Shown here piece by piece: positions 27,721-37,845 of a DNA stretch of 64,000 bases (the stretch's first letter is position 1; each line of letters starts with the position of its first letter). A model generated the notes under the pieces. It saw only the letters and a list, made by a program, of their open reading frames with translations, had not been told where the DNA came from and did not search any database. Made by a program: the position numbers and the translations under genes. The DNA is taken from NCBI GenBank assembly GCA_039105265.1, contig JAPFFF010000012.1, forward strand, positions 2,542,001 through 2,606,000, in the 5' to 3' direction. Source of the stretch: Tritrichomonas musculus. Taxonomy: Eukaryota > Parabasalia > Tritrichomonadida > Tritrichomonadidae.

Positions 27721-30342
27721 ATGCTGGAATCACGTTTTCCGGCTTCTTTCATTGATTTACAAACTTCAGACCATCACAAATCAAAGAAAAAAAGCAGAAA
27801 GATTCTTCAGCAAAATAACAAAGGAGATAAATCAGCACAAAAAAAGTATGAAGTAAGTCAAGAGTTTACTGATTTAGGAATTCCTGATTTCCTTCAAAAT
27901 TCATATCTAACAGGACAACCGCCACCCAGAATAACTTCCTTAAGACCATGGCAACGGGATTTAATTTCACGACCTGAATGGAGAGAACAAAAGAGAAGCG
28001 CGATAATTCTTGTTCCGACATCAGGAGGTAAAACATTGGCAGCAGATGTTGCCATAGCTCAACAATTAGAATCTGATCCAAATTCAAAAATAATATACGC
28101 ATTACCATTTGTTTCATTAGCATCAGAAAAAACTACAGAATTTCGAGCACGATTTCCAGAATATCATGTTAGACCCTTTTATCAAAACATTGGCGGTCCA
28201 GATTTTCGACGAGGTCATATTGCGATATGCACGTATGAAAAAGTTCACTCACTTCTCAATTGTGCCATCAAAGACAATTACATAACTCAATTCAAACTTG
28301 TTATTATTGATGAAATCCATATGATTGGAGAAAATCAGCGGGGAGCTGTAATCGAAGCAATGATTGTCAAATTACTTCTCCTACGACCACATGTTGACAT
28401 CAGAATCATTGGATTAACAGCCACCTTAAACCAGCAAGATGCCAATCGTCTTTCAAATTGGATTAACGGATTCATATATATATGCGCCACTCGACCATCA
28501 CGAATCAAGCATTACTACAAATCAAAAGACGGACAACTCTATTTAATGGACAAAGGGAAGCTTAAAAACATCATGACTATAAAATCAATTCCAGAAGATT
28601 CCAGACATATTTTAAATCCCATTCGAAACAGCTTGAAGCAGCATCCGTCGTCAACCATTCTAGTTTTTGTCAACACGAGACGCCAAACGATACAAGTCGC
28701 CGAATTCATCGCCAAATTCATGTTTGCAGAATCACCGGACCTTCCACCGATAAAACAGCCAGATAAACGAATGACTGCTGAAAGGGAGTTTTTAATTCAA
28801 CGTCTTTCGAGGACTGAGACCGGACTTGATCCGCATCTTGGCTTCTGTGTCAAGCAAGGAGTTGCCTTTCATCATGCTGGGATGCTTCTCGAAGAGAGGA
28901 AAATGATCGAAGACGCCGGCCGCGATTCCGTCATTTCAGTCATCGTTGCAACAACAACATTGTCAGCAGGAATCAACATTCGAAGCGTTTCACGCGTCAT
29001 TATTTACGACATCTATCGTGTCGAGTCCAATAAGAAACGAACGTTGATTCCGACGACCGTTTACACCCAAATGGCGGGAAGAGCAGGAAGAGACGAGTCC
29101 CAAGGAGGCGACGTTTTCATCCTCAGCCAATTTGGCGACGAGAAAGAAAAAAACGACTCTTTAAGACTCTCTTTACAATGCATCGAAGACATGCAGCCAC
29201 AGCTTCTGGCAGACGGCGTTTCAGACAGGTTTTTCTTACAATGTCTCGTTTCAGGCCTTATTTCGCCGAATGGCGGAGCCAACTTGTTTGTCAAGACATG
29301 CCTGCAAAGCTGCATTTTGAAAGACAAAAAGAAGAACAAAATGATCGCGGAGCAAATCAAGGACAGATTACGAAAAGATTCATTAATTGAGTCACAAATA
29401 AATGAAAGTTTCAACGATTCAATCAGAAACGAAGAAGAAGAAGAAGAATGCAATGATGATGACGATGATGATGACCTTTTAAAGCCAACAGCGCTTGGCT
29501 GCGCTATTGCTGGCTCTTCAATGTCAATTGATGAAGGACTTGAATTAAAAACAGCAATTGACAAGCTTCAGAAAAATTTGTGCTTGAAAGACGAGGTTCA
29601 TCTTTTGTATCTCTGTGTTCCACCAAATGCAATTCAACTCCAAACGACTCCGAATTACGAGAACGAAATTTGGAGACAGCTTTACAGTGAGCACAAAGAA
29701 GTGCTGAAATTAATAACGAGCCTTGATTCGAGCTCGTTTGAAAGGCATCTCATTTTAACAATGAGAAACGGCGGAAAAAGAATGAATAGACCGTCATCCG
29801 ACAAAATGGCAATCATCGATCGTGAGCTTGATCGCTTTTTTTACGCTTGTTTGCTTCAAAGATTGATTGCTGAACAATCTGTGAATGAAATTGTTGACTA
29901 TTTTGGAGTGACAAGAGGTTCGGTACAATCGCTTCAAATGCAGGCGGCTACTTTTGCTGGTCAAAGTGTTCGTTTCTGTGAGACAACCGGATGTAGGACT
30001 CTTGGAAAGGCGCTTGATACTTTTAGAGAAAGATTAAATTTTGGTGTTAAAAATGAACTCCTTCCTTTAATGAAACTTCCTTCTTGTAATCGTTTTACAG
30101 CTAGAATTCTTGTTACAAATCGAATACCAACACCAATAGAGCTCTCCGAATTGAATGAGGAGGAAATTGCTCTGATTCTTGCAGCAAAAAGAGGATCTGA
30201 TACTCCTAATGATAAAGAAAAAGAACTTGGTTGGAAATTAAAGGAGGAATCTAGGCAAATCGCTCGAAGTTTGATGATTATAGACGAACTTGAAAATAAT
30301 GCATTTGCAAAAAATATGAAGAGAAAGAATTCCAAAATATGA
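27721..30342 (+). CDS. Superfamily 2 DNA helicase, HELQ / POLQ-helicase-like
   Basis: 873 aa. Motif Q region LRPWQRDL; Walker A PTSGGKT (99-105), the variant typical of HELQ and POLQ; DEIH box 197-200 in VIIDEIHMIGE; motif III GLTATL. HHAG (384-387) and TLSAGINIRSVSRVIIYD mark motif IV/V, and motif VI is QMAGRAGR (450-457). The C-terminal part has a winged-helix/ratchet-like region, with CNRFTARILVTNRIPTPIEL near the end resembling a helix-hairpin-helix. No polymerase domain follows, so it is nearer HELQ (Hel308) than full POLQ. It should unwind stalled forks in recombination repair. An acidic insert (EEEEEECNDDDDDDD) lies near residue 575. Base composition is less AT-rich mid-gene than in neighbours. 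Confidence 0.88.
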   Translation: MLESRFPASFIDLQTSDHHKSKKKSRKILQQNNKGDKSAQKKYEVSQEFTDLGIPDFLQNSYLTGQPPPRITSLRPWQRDLISRPEWREQKRSAIILVPTSGGKTLAADVAIAQQLESDPNSKIIYALPFVSLASEKTTEFRARFPEYHVRPFYQNIGGPDFRRGHIAICTYEKVHSLLNCAIKDNYITQFKLVIIDEIHMIGENQRGAVIEAMIVKLLLLRPHVDIRIIGLTATLNQQDANRLSNWINGFIYICATRPSRIKHYYKSKDGQLYLMDKGKLKNIMTIKSIPEDSRHILNPIRNSLKQHPSSTILVFVNTRRQTIQVAEFIAKFMFAESPDLPPIKQPDKRMTAEREFLIQRLSRTETGLDPHLGFCVKQGVAFHHAGMLLEERKMIEDAGRDSVISVIVATTTLSAGINIRSVSRVIIYDIYRVESNKKRTLIPTTVYTQMAGRAGRDESQGGDVFILSQFGDEKEKNDSLRLSLQCIEDMQPQLLADGVSDRFFLQCLVSGLISPNGGANLFVKTCLQSCILKDKKKNKMIAEQIKDRLRKDSLIESQINESFNDSIRNEEEEEECNDDDDDDDLLKPTALGCAIAGSSMSIDEGLELKTAIDKLQKNLCLKDEVHLLYLCVPPNAIQLQTTPNYENEIWRQLYSEHKEVLKLITSLDSSSFERHLILTMRNGGKRMNRPSSDKMAIIDRELDRFFYACLLQRLIAEQSVNEIVDYFGVTRGSVQSLQMQAATFAGQSVRFCETTGCRTLGKALDTFRERLNFGVKNELLPLMKLPSCNRFTARILVTNRIPTPIELSELNEEEIALILAAKRGSDTPNDKEKELGWKLKEESRQIARSLMIIDELENNAFAKNMKRKNSKI

Positions 30343-30527
30343 TTGATTATTTTATATATATATATATAATGTTTGTATAAATAAAATTTTGAGTATTCCT
30401 TTTTTGCTACCTAAAATTTTTCAAAACAAAAGTTATGAGTTTTAATAACTTTTTGAAAATGTTCTCAAAATCTGATTTGTTTTTGAATTATTTTTTTTAA
30501 AAATAGATTTTAGAGTAATTATATAAA

Positions 30528-31067
30528 ATGTGCAGAGAAACAGATGATTCTGCCGGCAAAAAATCGAAATCAAGCACTTCTAAACCAAGACGAATAGAAA
30601 ATCCTCAGGAAAACGATGTTGAAGGTGCGCCAGATCCTCCTTCTAGCCCAAATCAAAACGAAAATACAGATAATACTCAAACAAAATCTGAAAAAACCGC
30701 CGATCCAGTTAAAAAATCAACTCCATCTCCTCAGCCATCACCAAAACAATCACCTCCACCTTCTCCACCTTCGCAACAACCACCATCACAACAGCCGCCA
30801 GCACAAAAACAGCCATCTCAACCGGTAGCACAGAAACAACCTTCTCAACCAGAAGCTCAAAAACAACCATCTCAACAAAAACCAGCGCAACAACCACCAG
30901 CTCAACAGCCACCAGCACAACAACCACCAGCGCAAAAAACACGATCTAAACCACAGATGAAATTAGTACAAAAAGAAAAACAAAGTGATGAAATAGTAGC
31001 ATATGAATATGTATCAGAATATGTTACAAATGGAAATAGTTATTCAGAATACTATTCATCCACATAA
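30528..31067 (+). CDS. Pro/Gln-rich low-complexity protein, 179 aa
   Basis: Charged Ser/Lys head, then ~80 residues of Pro/Gln/Ala repeats (QQPPAQ, KQPSQPVAQ, KQPSQPEAQ), and a Tyr-rich tail (VAYEYVSEYVTNGNSYSEYY). It is predicted disordered and the repeat units are imperfect. No signal peptide or TM segment. The Tyr-rich C-terminus may be a phosphorylation or binding site. The motif AACTTTTTGA is 72 bases upstream. The function is not recognised; the ATG-to-stop frame, with codon use following amino acid repeats and not DNA repeats, supports a real gene. Confidence 0.7.
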   Translation: MCRETDDSAGKKSKSSTSKPRRIENPQENDVEGAPDPPSSPNQNENTDNTQTKSEKTADPVKKSTPSPQPSPKQSPPPSPPSQQPPSQQPPAQKQPSQPVAQKQPSQPEAQKQPSQQKPAQQPPAQQPPAQQPPAQKTRSKPQMKLVQKEKQSDEIVAYEYVSEYVTNGNSYSEYYSST

Positions 31068-31206
31068 TGACTTTAATATACTTATATCTATTTTATTATT
31101 TCTTTTCTTATTATATTATTAATTTTAAAAATACGTATTTCTTCAATCAACCGTTTATTATTTTTTTGGCAAAAAATTATTAAAAATTCACTTTTAAAAC
31201 AATTTT

Positions 31207-32748
31207 TTAAACATAAACAGGCCCTCTTGCCGAAAGAGGTTTGATAATTTCCGGAGGTTTTGCATTTTTGTTTGGCGTTTTCTTTACCACCAAACTGTTC
31301 AGTTCAGGGAAGGCGCTTCTTTCATACAAATTAGATCTATTCTGTTTTGAATCCGCATTATTTTTATCAACCATATCTTGCACCATGTCTGTCATAATTT
31401 CCTCTCCATTCTTATTAGATCTGTTCTTTTTATTCAACTTCTTGGCACTCGATAAAACAGCCGTCCTGTTGAGCGGCTTCTTAATGTCGCTGAACTGCGG
31501 CTGCAAGTCGCTCTCTTCGTGCTCTTGGCTCTTCTGCTGCTCTGTGTGTCTGTTGTTCGCCGGCCTGGCTCGAGGCGAAACTTCTGGTGAATTTCCTGGC
31601 GGTTTGATCGGCGGCTTAGGAGCTTTCTGAGGCTCTTTTTCATCGCCTTTGCTGACAACTAGCTTCGTGTTTGGACGGTTGAAACGTGAGGAAGAGGCAC
31701 CAGTCCTCGGATTTCTGTCTGTGAGCTTCCTCGGCGACGGTTGCTGTTGCTGGGGCTTCTGTGGCGGTGGAGTATTTGGATTTTCCAATTTTTTGGCCGG
31801 CTGGGAGTCGGATTGTTTTGTCTGTATAGCGCGTTTGACGTTGTCTGCGGACGGTGGTCTCTTTTTGTTCTGATTGTTTTGGGAATTCTTGTTATTATCT
31901 GCTTGCAGAACATCTTTTTGCGAATTTTCAGTTTTTGTGGAAGCAGATTGCTTTGTTTGGTCGACTTTTGGCTTATTTTGCTGGACTGCTTGCTTCGATT
32001 GCTGGGATTGTGTAACTTGCTTACTTTGTTGAGATGATCCAGGTTTTTGCCCCTTTTGTTGTACTACTTGCTTGCTTGGATCTCCTCTTGGTTGTGTAGT
32101 TGGCTTATTAGTTGGAGGAGAATGGACTTTTTGCGTATTTGGAGGAACATTAGAATTTGATGAGGGCGGAGCTCTGACTGGCATCGACATTTGAGGCCTA
32201 GTTTCGTCAAGATAAGATAATTTTGGTAATAATTGAAATATTTTTTTTCGATAACTTGGATCAATTGCAATTGGATTACTTTTTAAAGTTAAAGTTGTTA
32301 ATTTATCACAAAATTTAAGAATTTCAATCGTCGAAAACTTTGAAATACCATTATCTTCGAGATCAATAATCTTTAGATGATCCATTCCCATTAAATCGAC
32401 AAGATCTGGAATTTTATTACCAGCTAAATATAATTCTTGTAAATTTGGAGAAATTGTTGCGATACCATCAAGTGAAGTGATATTACATTGTGCTAATGAA
32501 AGAAATCGTAATTTTGGGAAGTTACAACCTATATCTCTAATCGAAGAAATAACTGAATTATTTAGTCTAAGCCGTTCAAGGTTGGGAAACATTGGACCAA
32601 GAAAAGATAAAGTCAATTCTTCAGTATTAACTTTAGCTTCAATCGATTTAACATTACCAAATTTTTTCTTTCCTTTATAATGAATTAAGCTATTATATGA
32701 TAAAACTTCTGGGGCAGTGTCGAAATCGAGAATAAGTTGATCAATCAT
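31207..32748 (-). CDS. Leucine-rich repeat protein, LRRC56/ODA8-like
   Basis: 513 aa. LRRs of SDS22 type span about residues 40-190. The blocks LERLRLNNSVISSIRDIG, LSLAQCNITSLDGIA and LQELYLAGNKIPDL are followed by IIDLEDNGISKF, LTTLTLKSNPIAID and an LRR-cap-like YRKKIFQLLPKLSYLDE. The patterns 'LNNS.I.S.RD.G', 'C.I..LDGI' and 'YR..I..L.P.L..LDE' match LRRC56, which in Chlamydomonas (ODA8) is needed for outer dynein arm assembly and transport. The remaining ~320 residues are Gln/Pro/Lys/Ser-rich and disordered. The gene strand has TCAAAAAGTT 30 bases before the ATG. A role in motile-flagellum assembly is an inference from homology. Confidence 0.78.
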   Translation of the reverse strand: MIDQLILDFDTAPEVLSYNSLIHYKGKKKFGNVKSIEAKVNTEELTLSFLGPMFPNLERLRLNNSVISSIRDIGCNFPKLRFLSLAQCNITSLDGIATISPNLQELYLAGNKIPDLVDLMGMDHLKIIDLEDNGISKFSTIEILKFCDKLTTLTLKSNPIAIDPSYRKKIFQLLPKLSYLDETRPQMSMPVRAPPSSNSNVPPNTQKVHSPPTNKPTTQPRGDPSKQVVQQKGQKPGSSQQSKQVTQSQQSKQAVQQNKPKVDQTKQSASTKTENSQKDVLQADNNKNSQNNQNKKRPPSADNVKRAIQTKQSDSQPAKKLENPNTPPPQKPQQQQPSPRKLTDRNPRTGASSSRFNRPNTKLVVSKGDEKEPQKAPKPPIKPPGNSPEVSPRARPANNRHTEQQKSQEHEESDLQPQFSDIKKPLNRTAVLSSAKKLNKKNRSNKNGEEIMTDMVQDMVDKNNADSKQNRSNLYERSAFPELNSLVVKKTPNKNAKPPEIIKPLSARGPVYV

Positions 32749-33111
32749 TTACTTTAATTTTCAGAATTTAAGAATATAACTTTTTGATATGTTTTTTATA
32801 AATATATATTCAAAAAAATAAAAGATTTTTCACTTTTTGAAAAAAAATAAAACAAGAAAATATCGTATTTTCTGCCCATTATTCTTTTATTTCTTAATAA
32901 AACTTCTATATTTTTAAATAAAAGTTAAACAAGCTCAAAAAATTATCAGAAACCATGAATATTTTCTTTTTTTATTTTGGATTCCAATCGAAATTCAGAT
33001 TATTCTATAAATATAAATGCTGATTTTACTATAAAACGTTGAATAAAAAACATAATATTTTAGCCAATATATAATAATTTATTTATTAACAACTTAAATA
33101 ATATTGATCGT
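32749..33111. other. Intergenic region, LRR gene promoter side
   Basis: 363 AT-rich bases with AACTTTTTGA (plus orientation) at 32778-32787 and a CACTTTTTGA at ~32830. No gene seen. Confidence 0.55.
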
Positions 33112-36100
33112 TCATTGATTATCTTGTTCAATTTGATCAGTTAATTGTTCTACTTCATCACTAGTAAATATGCCATTTCTAACCTGTAAATTAGGATCTA
33201 CATCATTCTCTTTGTTAACTTCGGTCTTTTTCTTCTGGCGTGCAGGTGACTTTCTTTGTTTCTTTACCTGAGGAGGATTGCTAACAACTTGCCCATCTTG
33301 AACAGCGGCTCCATCAACTTGTTGCTTCAGAGTTGCTTTTTTAGTCTTTCGTGGCGTAGATTTCGGCTTTTCGGAAGTGGCAGGACTATCCGCATCAGTT
33401 GCATCTTGACTTTTCTTTGGCGCCCTTGGTTTTCTTGGTGTTTTTGGTTTAGCTTTAGGCTTTTCTTCAGATTGAAGAGGCTGAGTAACCTGAGTGGTGC
33501 CATTTTGGACCGAATCAGGTTGAACATTAACTTGAAGTAAATTATTTGGGCTTGGAGTGTTTGGAGCTGGATTTGGACTTGCTTTTGATTTCCTTTTTGT
33601 TGTAGCTTTTTTAGTTTTACGAGGCTGCTGCTGGACAATATTCTCTGGGAATTGGAATTTCTGATTATTATCTGAAAGATTTTGAGGAACTACGAATGCA
33701 CTATTTGGATGGTTTGGTATATTAAATTGATTTTGCATATTTGGTTGATTTGGTATGTTTTGCATATTTAATTGATTTTGCATATTCTGCATATTAATTT
33801 GATTTTGCATATTCTGAATATTTAATTGATTCGGCATATTCTGCATATTAATCTGATTTTGCATATTTGGAATCTGAGCGTTTCCTTGATTTTGCGGTTG
33901 CTGTGAGTTTATAACTTGAACAAGAAGTTGTTGGGGATCTGATGGATTTGCGTTTTGAGGAGGTTGTTGAGGATTAATGACTGGCGTTTGGACTGTTTTT
34001 TTAGCTTTTGAAGGTGACCTTCTAGTCGTTGCTTTTCTCTGTGTTTTGGTAACTTTTTTTGTGGGAGAAGGCGCTTGAGCAGGAGTAGGAATTAACATTG
34101 GCTGTTGTTGGTTTTCTTGATTATCAACAGTTGCCTCAGTATTTTCACCTTCTTGTCTTTCAATTGGTTTTGCCTTTGCTTTTACTTTTGCTTTCTTTTT
34201 AGTTGCTTGTGCCAACTTTTTCTTTGGTTCTGGCGAATTGTCAAAAGAAGTCTGTTTACGAACTCTTGTTGAACGTCTTGTTGATATTTGGGATGAATTT
34301 TGTGAATCTTCTTGTTCTTGGTTTTCTGTATTCTTTTCAATTATATCTGCTTGCTCAGATTTAACAGGTTGTTCAACTTGCTCAACTTGAACATTATTTT
34401 CTTGAATCTGATTATTTGCAGTTTTCTTTTTCGGAGAAGATTTGGTTGGTGACGCTTTTGTCTTTCCTCTTGGTGTAGATTTACCTTTTGCCATCTTTGG
34501 AGTAGTTTGATTTTCATTTTGAACAGTTTTAGTTTTTGGTGAAAATGGTAAAAAGGAGTCAAGTGTTCCTTGCTTCAATGAAACTTTTTGCGCTTTGCTG
34601 GGACTACTTACTGAAGCCTTTTGTTCAGGAGTCTGAACTTGAGCTGGTTCACTTGGTTTAGGAGATGGCTCAACATTAGTTATAACCGTAGTTGGAGTAG
34701 AATCGAAAACATCTTTTTGGTTTTGAGTATTTATATCACTTTCATTATTAGCCTGAACATCATTATTAATAATTATTGTTGGTTGAACATTCACTTCTAT
34801 GTTGGGTACTGGCATAGAAACTACATTGCTAGTATTAGATAACTCATTTGGCGCATTTACTAATTGAATTTGAGCTGGTTGACTTGATGGTTGAATTATT
34901 GCTTGAGGCTGCATTGGAGGAATTGGGAAAGTAAATGTTTCACTTTGATATAGTTGACCTGGATATACAACATTTGGTTGAGCATTTATTGAAGATTGTG
35001 GTGAAGTTTGAACTTTATTAATTATTTCGATAACTTGCTGCTGAGGTTGGATAACATTTGGATTTGATGGTTGTGTTATAATTGGCTGAATCTGTTGTTG
35101 CTGAGGTTGCGGTTTTGGCTTTGGACTGAAGGCATCTTTGTATTCTTTACTGTTTACAATTAATTCCACTTCTTCAGGATTTGTTTCTTTAATAATATTC
35201 AACATATATTCAAGAAGATCTTTTGGATCTATTCCACAATAAACAGATTTACCATCGTCAATAATCTTGAGTAGTTGAATGATAAGTTTGAAGACCCGTT
35301 TGAAACGCTTACTTGCTAAATATTTCTGTAATAAGATCTTCATACAATTTTTAAAACCTTCGACTTCATGGTTAATAAATGATTCAAAGAACCCTTTTTC
35401 AACGTCATAAATGGTTTTGAATCCGAAACGCTTATTGAAAATAGATGGAATGCTAGAATTTACATTTAACCAACCATTTCTTGTTTTTGAAAAACGGACT
35501 GTTATATTTTCTGCAAAAATAATTGGCGAAATTGAATCATTTTCTAGTTCATTAGTTAATATTACTTTTTGAATTGCGCCAAGCTTCGGTCCTTCGTATT
35601 TTTCATGAATTACTGATCGTATTTTTAAATATTTACTATTTTTTATTTCCCATACCATCAACATATTATTTGATGTAAAACATATAATATAATTTTCTTC
35701 TGACAGTAAATAGATAATTTCATCTTCAACAAACAGTGAAGGAAAACAGCAAATACCAGTGGTTGTATCAAGTATATTAATCGTTTTATTTGAAAGGCCA
35801 ATAAATAAAAATGGACTACTCAATGATGCTGCAACAAATTTGGCTGGAAAAAATGCTGGAATATTCCACATACATCTATTCATGGAAATTTTCTGAACTA
35901 ATGTCATCAAATTTTGGATTGAAATTTGATAGAAACAGTCTTTGTCTTTTATAATTTTGCTTGTCGGATATTCATTTTGCTCATCTTCTGAATTTTGTTT
36001 TTTCGTTGGGATAACTTGAATTTGAAGCGATTCGTTTGCTGGAGTAAAAGGAGAAATGCATATCGGACAAATCTGTGAAGCTTTCGGATGATTAGTACTA

Positions 36101-36138
36101 CAATAAAAATTGATAAATTCTTCAGATGAGAGATCCAT
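33112..36138 (-). CDS. HIRA C-terminal-domain-like protein with long disordered basic tail, 1008 aa
   Basis: N-terminal Cys pair (CPICISPF). Residues ~85-240 look like half of a beta-propeller (FLFIGLSNKTINILDTTTG, YIICFTSNNMLMVWEIKN), followed by a segment resembling the Hira domain (PIIFAENITVRFSKTRNGWL) and a helical stretch (CMKILLQKYLASKRFKRVF; LLEYMLNIIKETNPEEVELI) like the 'EEYRHWLLTYARYLV' end of HIRA. The seven-blade N-terminal WD40 half is missing. After residue ~345 it is Gln/Asn/Pro/Lys-rich, with tandem NMQNQ(I/L)N units near residues 770-825 and basic SPTKK, TPRGK and PRKPRAP runs like AT-hooks or histone-like tails. HIRA deposits H3.3; here nuclear chromatin work is an inference. 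Confidence 0.62.
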   Translation of the reverse strand: MDLSSEEFINFYCSTNHPKASQICPICISPFTPANESLQIQVIPTKKQNSEDEQNEYPTSKIIKDKDCFYQISIQNLMTLVQKISMNRCMWNIPAFFPAKFVAASLSSPFLFIGLSNKTINILDTTTGICCFPSLFVEDEIIYLLSEENYIICFTSNNMLMVWEIKNSKYLKIRSVIHEKYEGPKLGAIQKVILTNELENDSISPIIFAENITVRFSKTRNGWLNVNSSIPSIFNKRFGFKTIYDVEKGFFESFINHEVEGFKNCMKILLQKYLASKRFKRVFKLIIQLLKIIDDGKSVYCGIDPKDLLEYMLNIIKETNPEEVELIVNSKEYKDAFSPKPKPQPQQQQIQPIITQPSNPNVIQPQQQVIEIINKVQTSPQSSINAQPNVVYPGQLYQSETFTFPIPPMQPQAIIQPSSQPAQIQLVNAPNELSNTSNVVSMPVPNIEVNVQPTIIINNDVQANNESDINTQNQKDVFDSTPTTVITNVEPSPKPSEPAQVQTPEQKASVSSPSKAQKVSLKQGTLDSFLPFSPKTKTVQNENQTTPKMAKGKSTPRGKTKASPTKSSPKKKTANNQIQENNVQVEQVEQPVKSEQADIIEKNTENQEQEDSQNSSQISTRRSTRVRKQTSFDNSPEPKKKLAQATKKKAKVKAKAKPIERQEGENTEATVDNQENQQQPMLIPTPAQAPSPTKKVTKTQRKATTRRSPSKAKKTVQTPVINPQQPPQNANPSDPQQLLVQVINSQQPQNQGNAQIPNMQNQINMQNMPNQLNIQNMQNQINMQNMQNQLNMQNIPNQPNMQNQFNIPNHPNSAFVVPQNLSDNNQKFQFPENIVQQQPRKTKKATTKRKSKASPNPAPNTPSPNNLLQVNVQPDSVQNGTTQVTQPLQSEEKPKAKPKTPRKPRAPKKSQDATDADSPATSEKPKSTPRKTKKATLKQQVDGAAVQDGQVVSNPPQVKKQRKSPARQKKKTEVNKENDVDPNLQVRNGIFTSDEVEQLTDQIEQDNQ

Positions 36139-36426
36139 TAAAATTTCTCTTTGATTGTTTTAAAGGATTCTTCAAAAAATTTTAAACGGAAGCATTTTAC
36201 ACAAAAAAACTTCAAAATATCTTGCTATCTTTGATGCTTTTTTCTGATTATTTTTCAATTTTTAATTCAGGACTAGACAAATATCTCATATATAATTAGT
36301 TTATAATATAATAAAAGAGTAATTTCTTCAATAGATTGATTTATTAACAAAAACGAAAAAAGAAATGGTATACATAATAATAGAGGTTATTTATTTCAAA
36401 CAAGTTCAATATTATAAGTAAATCGT
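36139..36426. other. Short intergenic region
   Basis: 288 AT-rich bases between two minus-strand genes. No gene or repeat noted. Confidence 0.5.
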
Positions 36427-37692
36427 TCAATAAGGATATGAATGATGAATGATTGAATGATGCTGCGAATAAGACTTTTTAGAATTAACATAGAATTTTT
36501 GAGATTTGGGACATCGAATAAAGTAATTAATACCTTTCTTCCCAATTGGATAAAAAGAATCAAAAACAAATTCATCAACTTTCAAATGTTCGTTACAAGA
36601 TAAAGAAATTTCAAAATTGTCTTGATAAGATTGAGTAAATTTGATAGGTTGCACATGAACTTTATCATTTTTATCGAAAATAGGTTTGAAAGGCGATGTA
36701 GCATTAAATGAATTTGTAAAATCAAAGAGTTGAATATTTATACCAAACATTATTTTTGCAATTTGATTCTTGTTTATAAATTGAATATTAATAAGAGAGC
36801 CTGCTAGATGCGAAAAATCACAATATCTATCTTGACCACTCAAATCAGTCCATACAGAATACGTTGCGTTATACAATGCGCTATAAAAATTAATTGTCTT
36901 ATGATAAGACAGAAATGATATTCCAGGCTTTTTTTGATTTTTATTTTCGAGCTCCATTCCACTCATCCAGCCATTTGAATTTTTAATTACATTATCGACC
37001 AATTTATTTTTTATTTCATGATCAGTTTCATTATAATTTGCATAAAACTCATTTATACAATTGGCAAGTCGAATATCGCTAGGATAATTAGGTGCTTGTC
37101 TCATTATTGAACAGTTCATAATAGAATTTGATATATCTTTCATAAGAGAATGCGATAAAATCAATCCTGCTCCTCCTTGAGCAAAATGAGTAATTTTTCC
37201 ATTGTGCGTGTATTTTTTTAAATAATTCAAATGCATTTGACTGTGACCAATTAACATTGGAACTGTATGACTATAGTTATATAATTTTAAAAAATATGGA
37301 ATTAAATTAGGCTGGATTACAGTATCATCGTCACTAAATATATACCACTTCTTGTTTGGATAACGCTTATACATATCATAAATAGTAAAAAGATGCCTAT
37401 TTTGAACCATATCCCATATTTTATTAAACGACGTGTACTTCATAAAATCATCAAATGTAGGTGTAATATGAATATATAAGTTTAAATGCTTAGATGCACT
37501 ATATATAGCTTTAACACCTTTCTTAGGAATAAAGTCCGTATATAAATCTAATTGAGGGACAAATTGGAACCATGTTTTTGCTAAACTAACTGCTCTTTTG
37601 AAAAAAACATTTCCTCCTGTCCAAACACCAAATGCCATATCATCTAAACTGTATTTAAAATCAATTAATAATAAAGCAATCATAATCAGCAT
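36427..37692 (-). CDS. GT31-like (Fringe/core-1 galactosyltransferase type) glycosyltransferase, type II membrane
   Basis: 421 aa from the first ATG at 37692 (the open frame begins with TTG). An N-terminal hydrophobic anchor (MLIMIALLLIDF) with a very short cytosolic side fits a Golgi type II enzyme. The donor/metal motif is SDDDT (DDD at 121-123) in WYIFSDDDTVIQPN; the acceptor-side HFAQGGAGLILS matches the Fringe/C1GALT1 'F..GGAG...S' block. Cys and N-glycosylation sites (NYNET, NATY) lie in the C-terminal half. It probably transfers a hexose to O- or surface glycans. Two further glycosyltransferases lie within 5 kb. Family placement is by motif. Confidence 0.8.
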   Translation of the reverse strand: MLIMIALLLIDFKYSLDDMAFGVWTGGNVFFKRAVSLAKTWFQFVPQLDLYTDFIPKKGVKAIYSASKHLNLYIHITPTFDDFMKYTSFNKIWDMVQNRHLFTIYDMYKRYPNKKWYIFSDDDTVIQPNLIPYFLKLYNYSHTVPMLIGHSQMHLNYLKKYTHNGKITHFAQGGAGLILSHSLMKDISNSIMNCSIMRQAPNYPSDIRLANCINEFYANYNETDHEIKNKLVDNVIKNSNGWMSGMELENKNQKKPGISFLSYHKTINFYSALYNATYSVWTDLSGQDRYCDFSHLAGSLINIQFINKNQIAKIMFGINIQLFDFTNSFNATSPFKPIFDKNDKVHVQPIKFTQSYQDNFEISLSCNEHLKVDEFVFDSFYPIGKKGINYFIRCPKSQKFYVNSKKSYSQHHSIIHHSYPY

Positions 37693-37845
37693 CAGTGATA
37701 TCAATTCATTGATTCAAAATTGAGAAATAATTAAAAAATGGCTTTATCTCTCTTTAAATTTATTCATTTTGTAAAAAAAAAACATTTGGATTATATTTAA
37801 AATTAAATAAATATAAATATATAATTTTATGTCTTAAAGTTTAAT

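Noticed and set aside
27632-27856. 74-aa ORF overlapping the helicase start
   Set aside because: Different frame, no motif, mostly low-complexity; no splice signal joining it to the helicase was seen.
29061-29564. 167-aa minus-strand ORF inside the helicase gene
   Set aside because: Ser-rich antisense frame overlapping conserved helicase motifs.
30724-30940. Antisense and alternative-frame ORFs in the Pro/Gln-rich gene
   Set aside because: Shadows of the CCA/CAA repeats; the plus-strand frame has start, stop and non-repeat ends.
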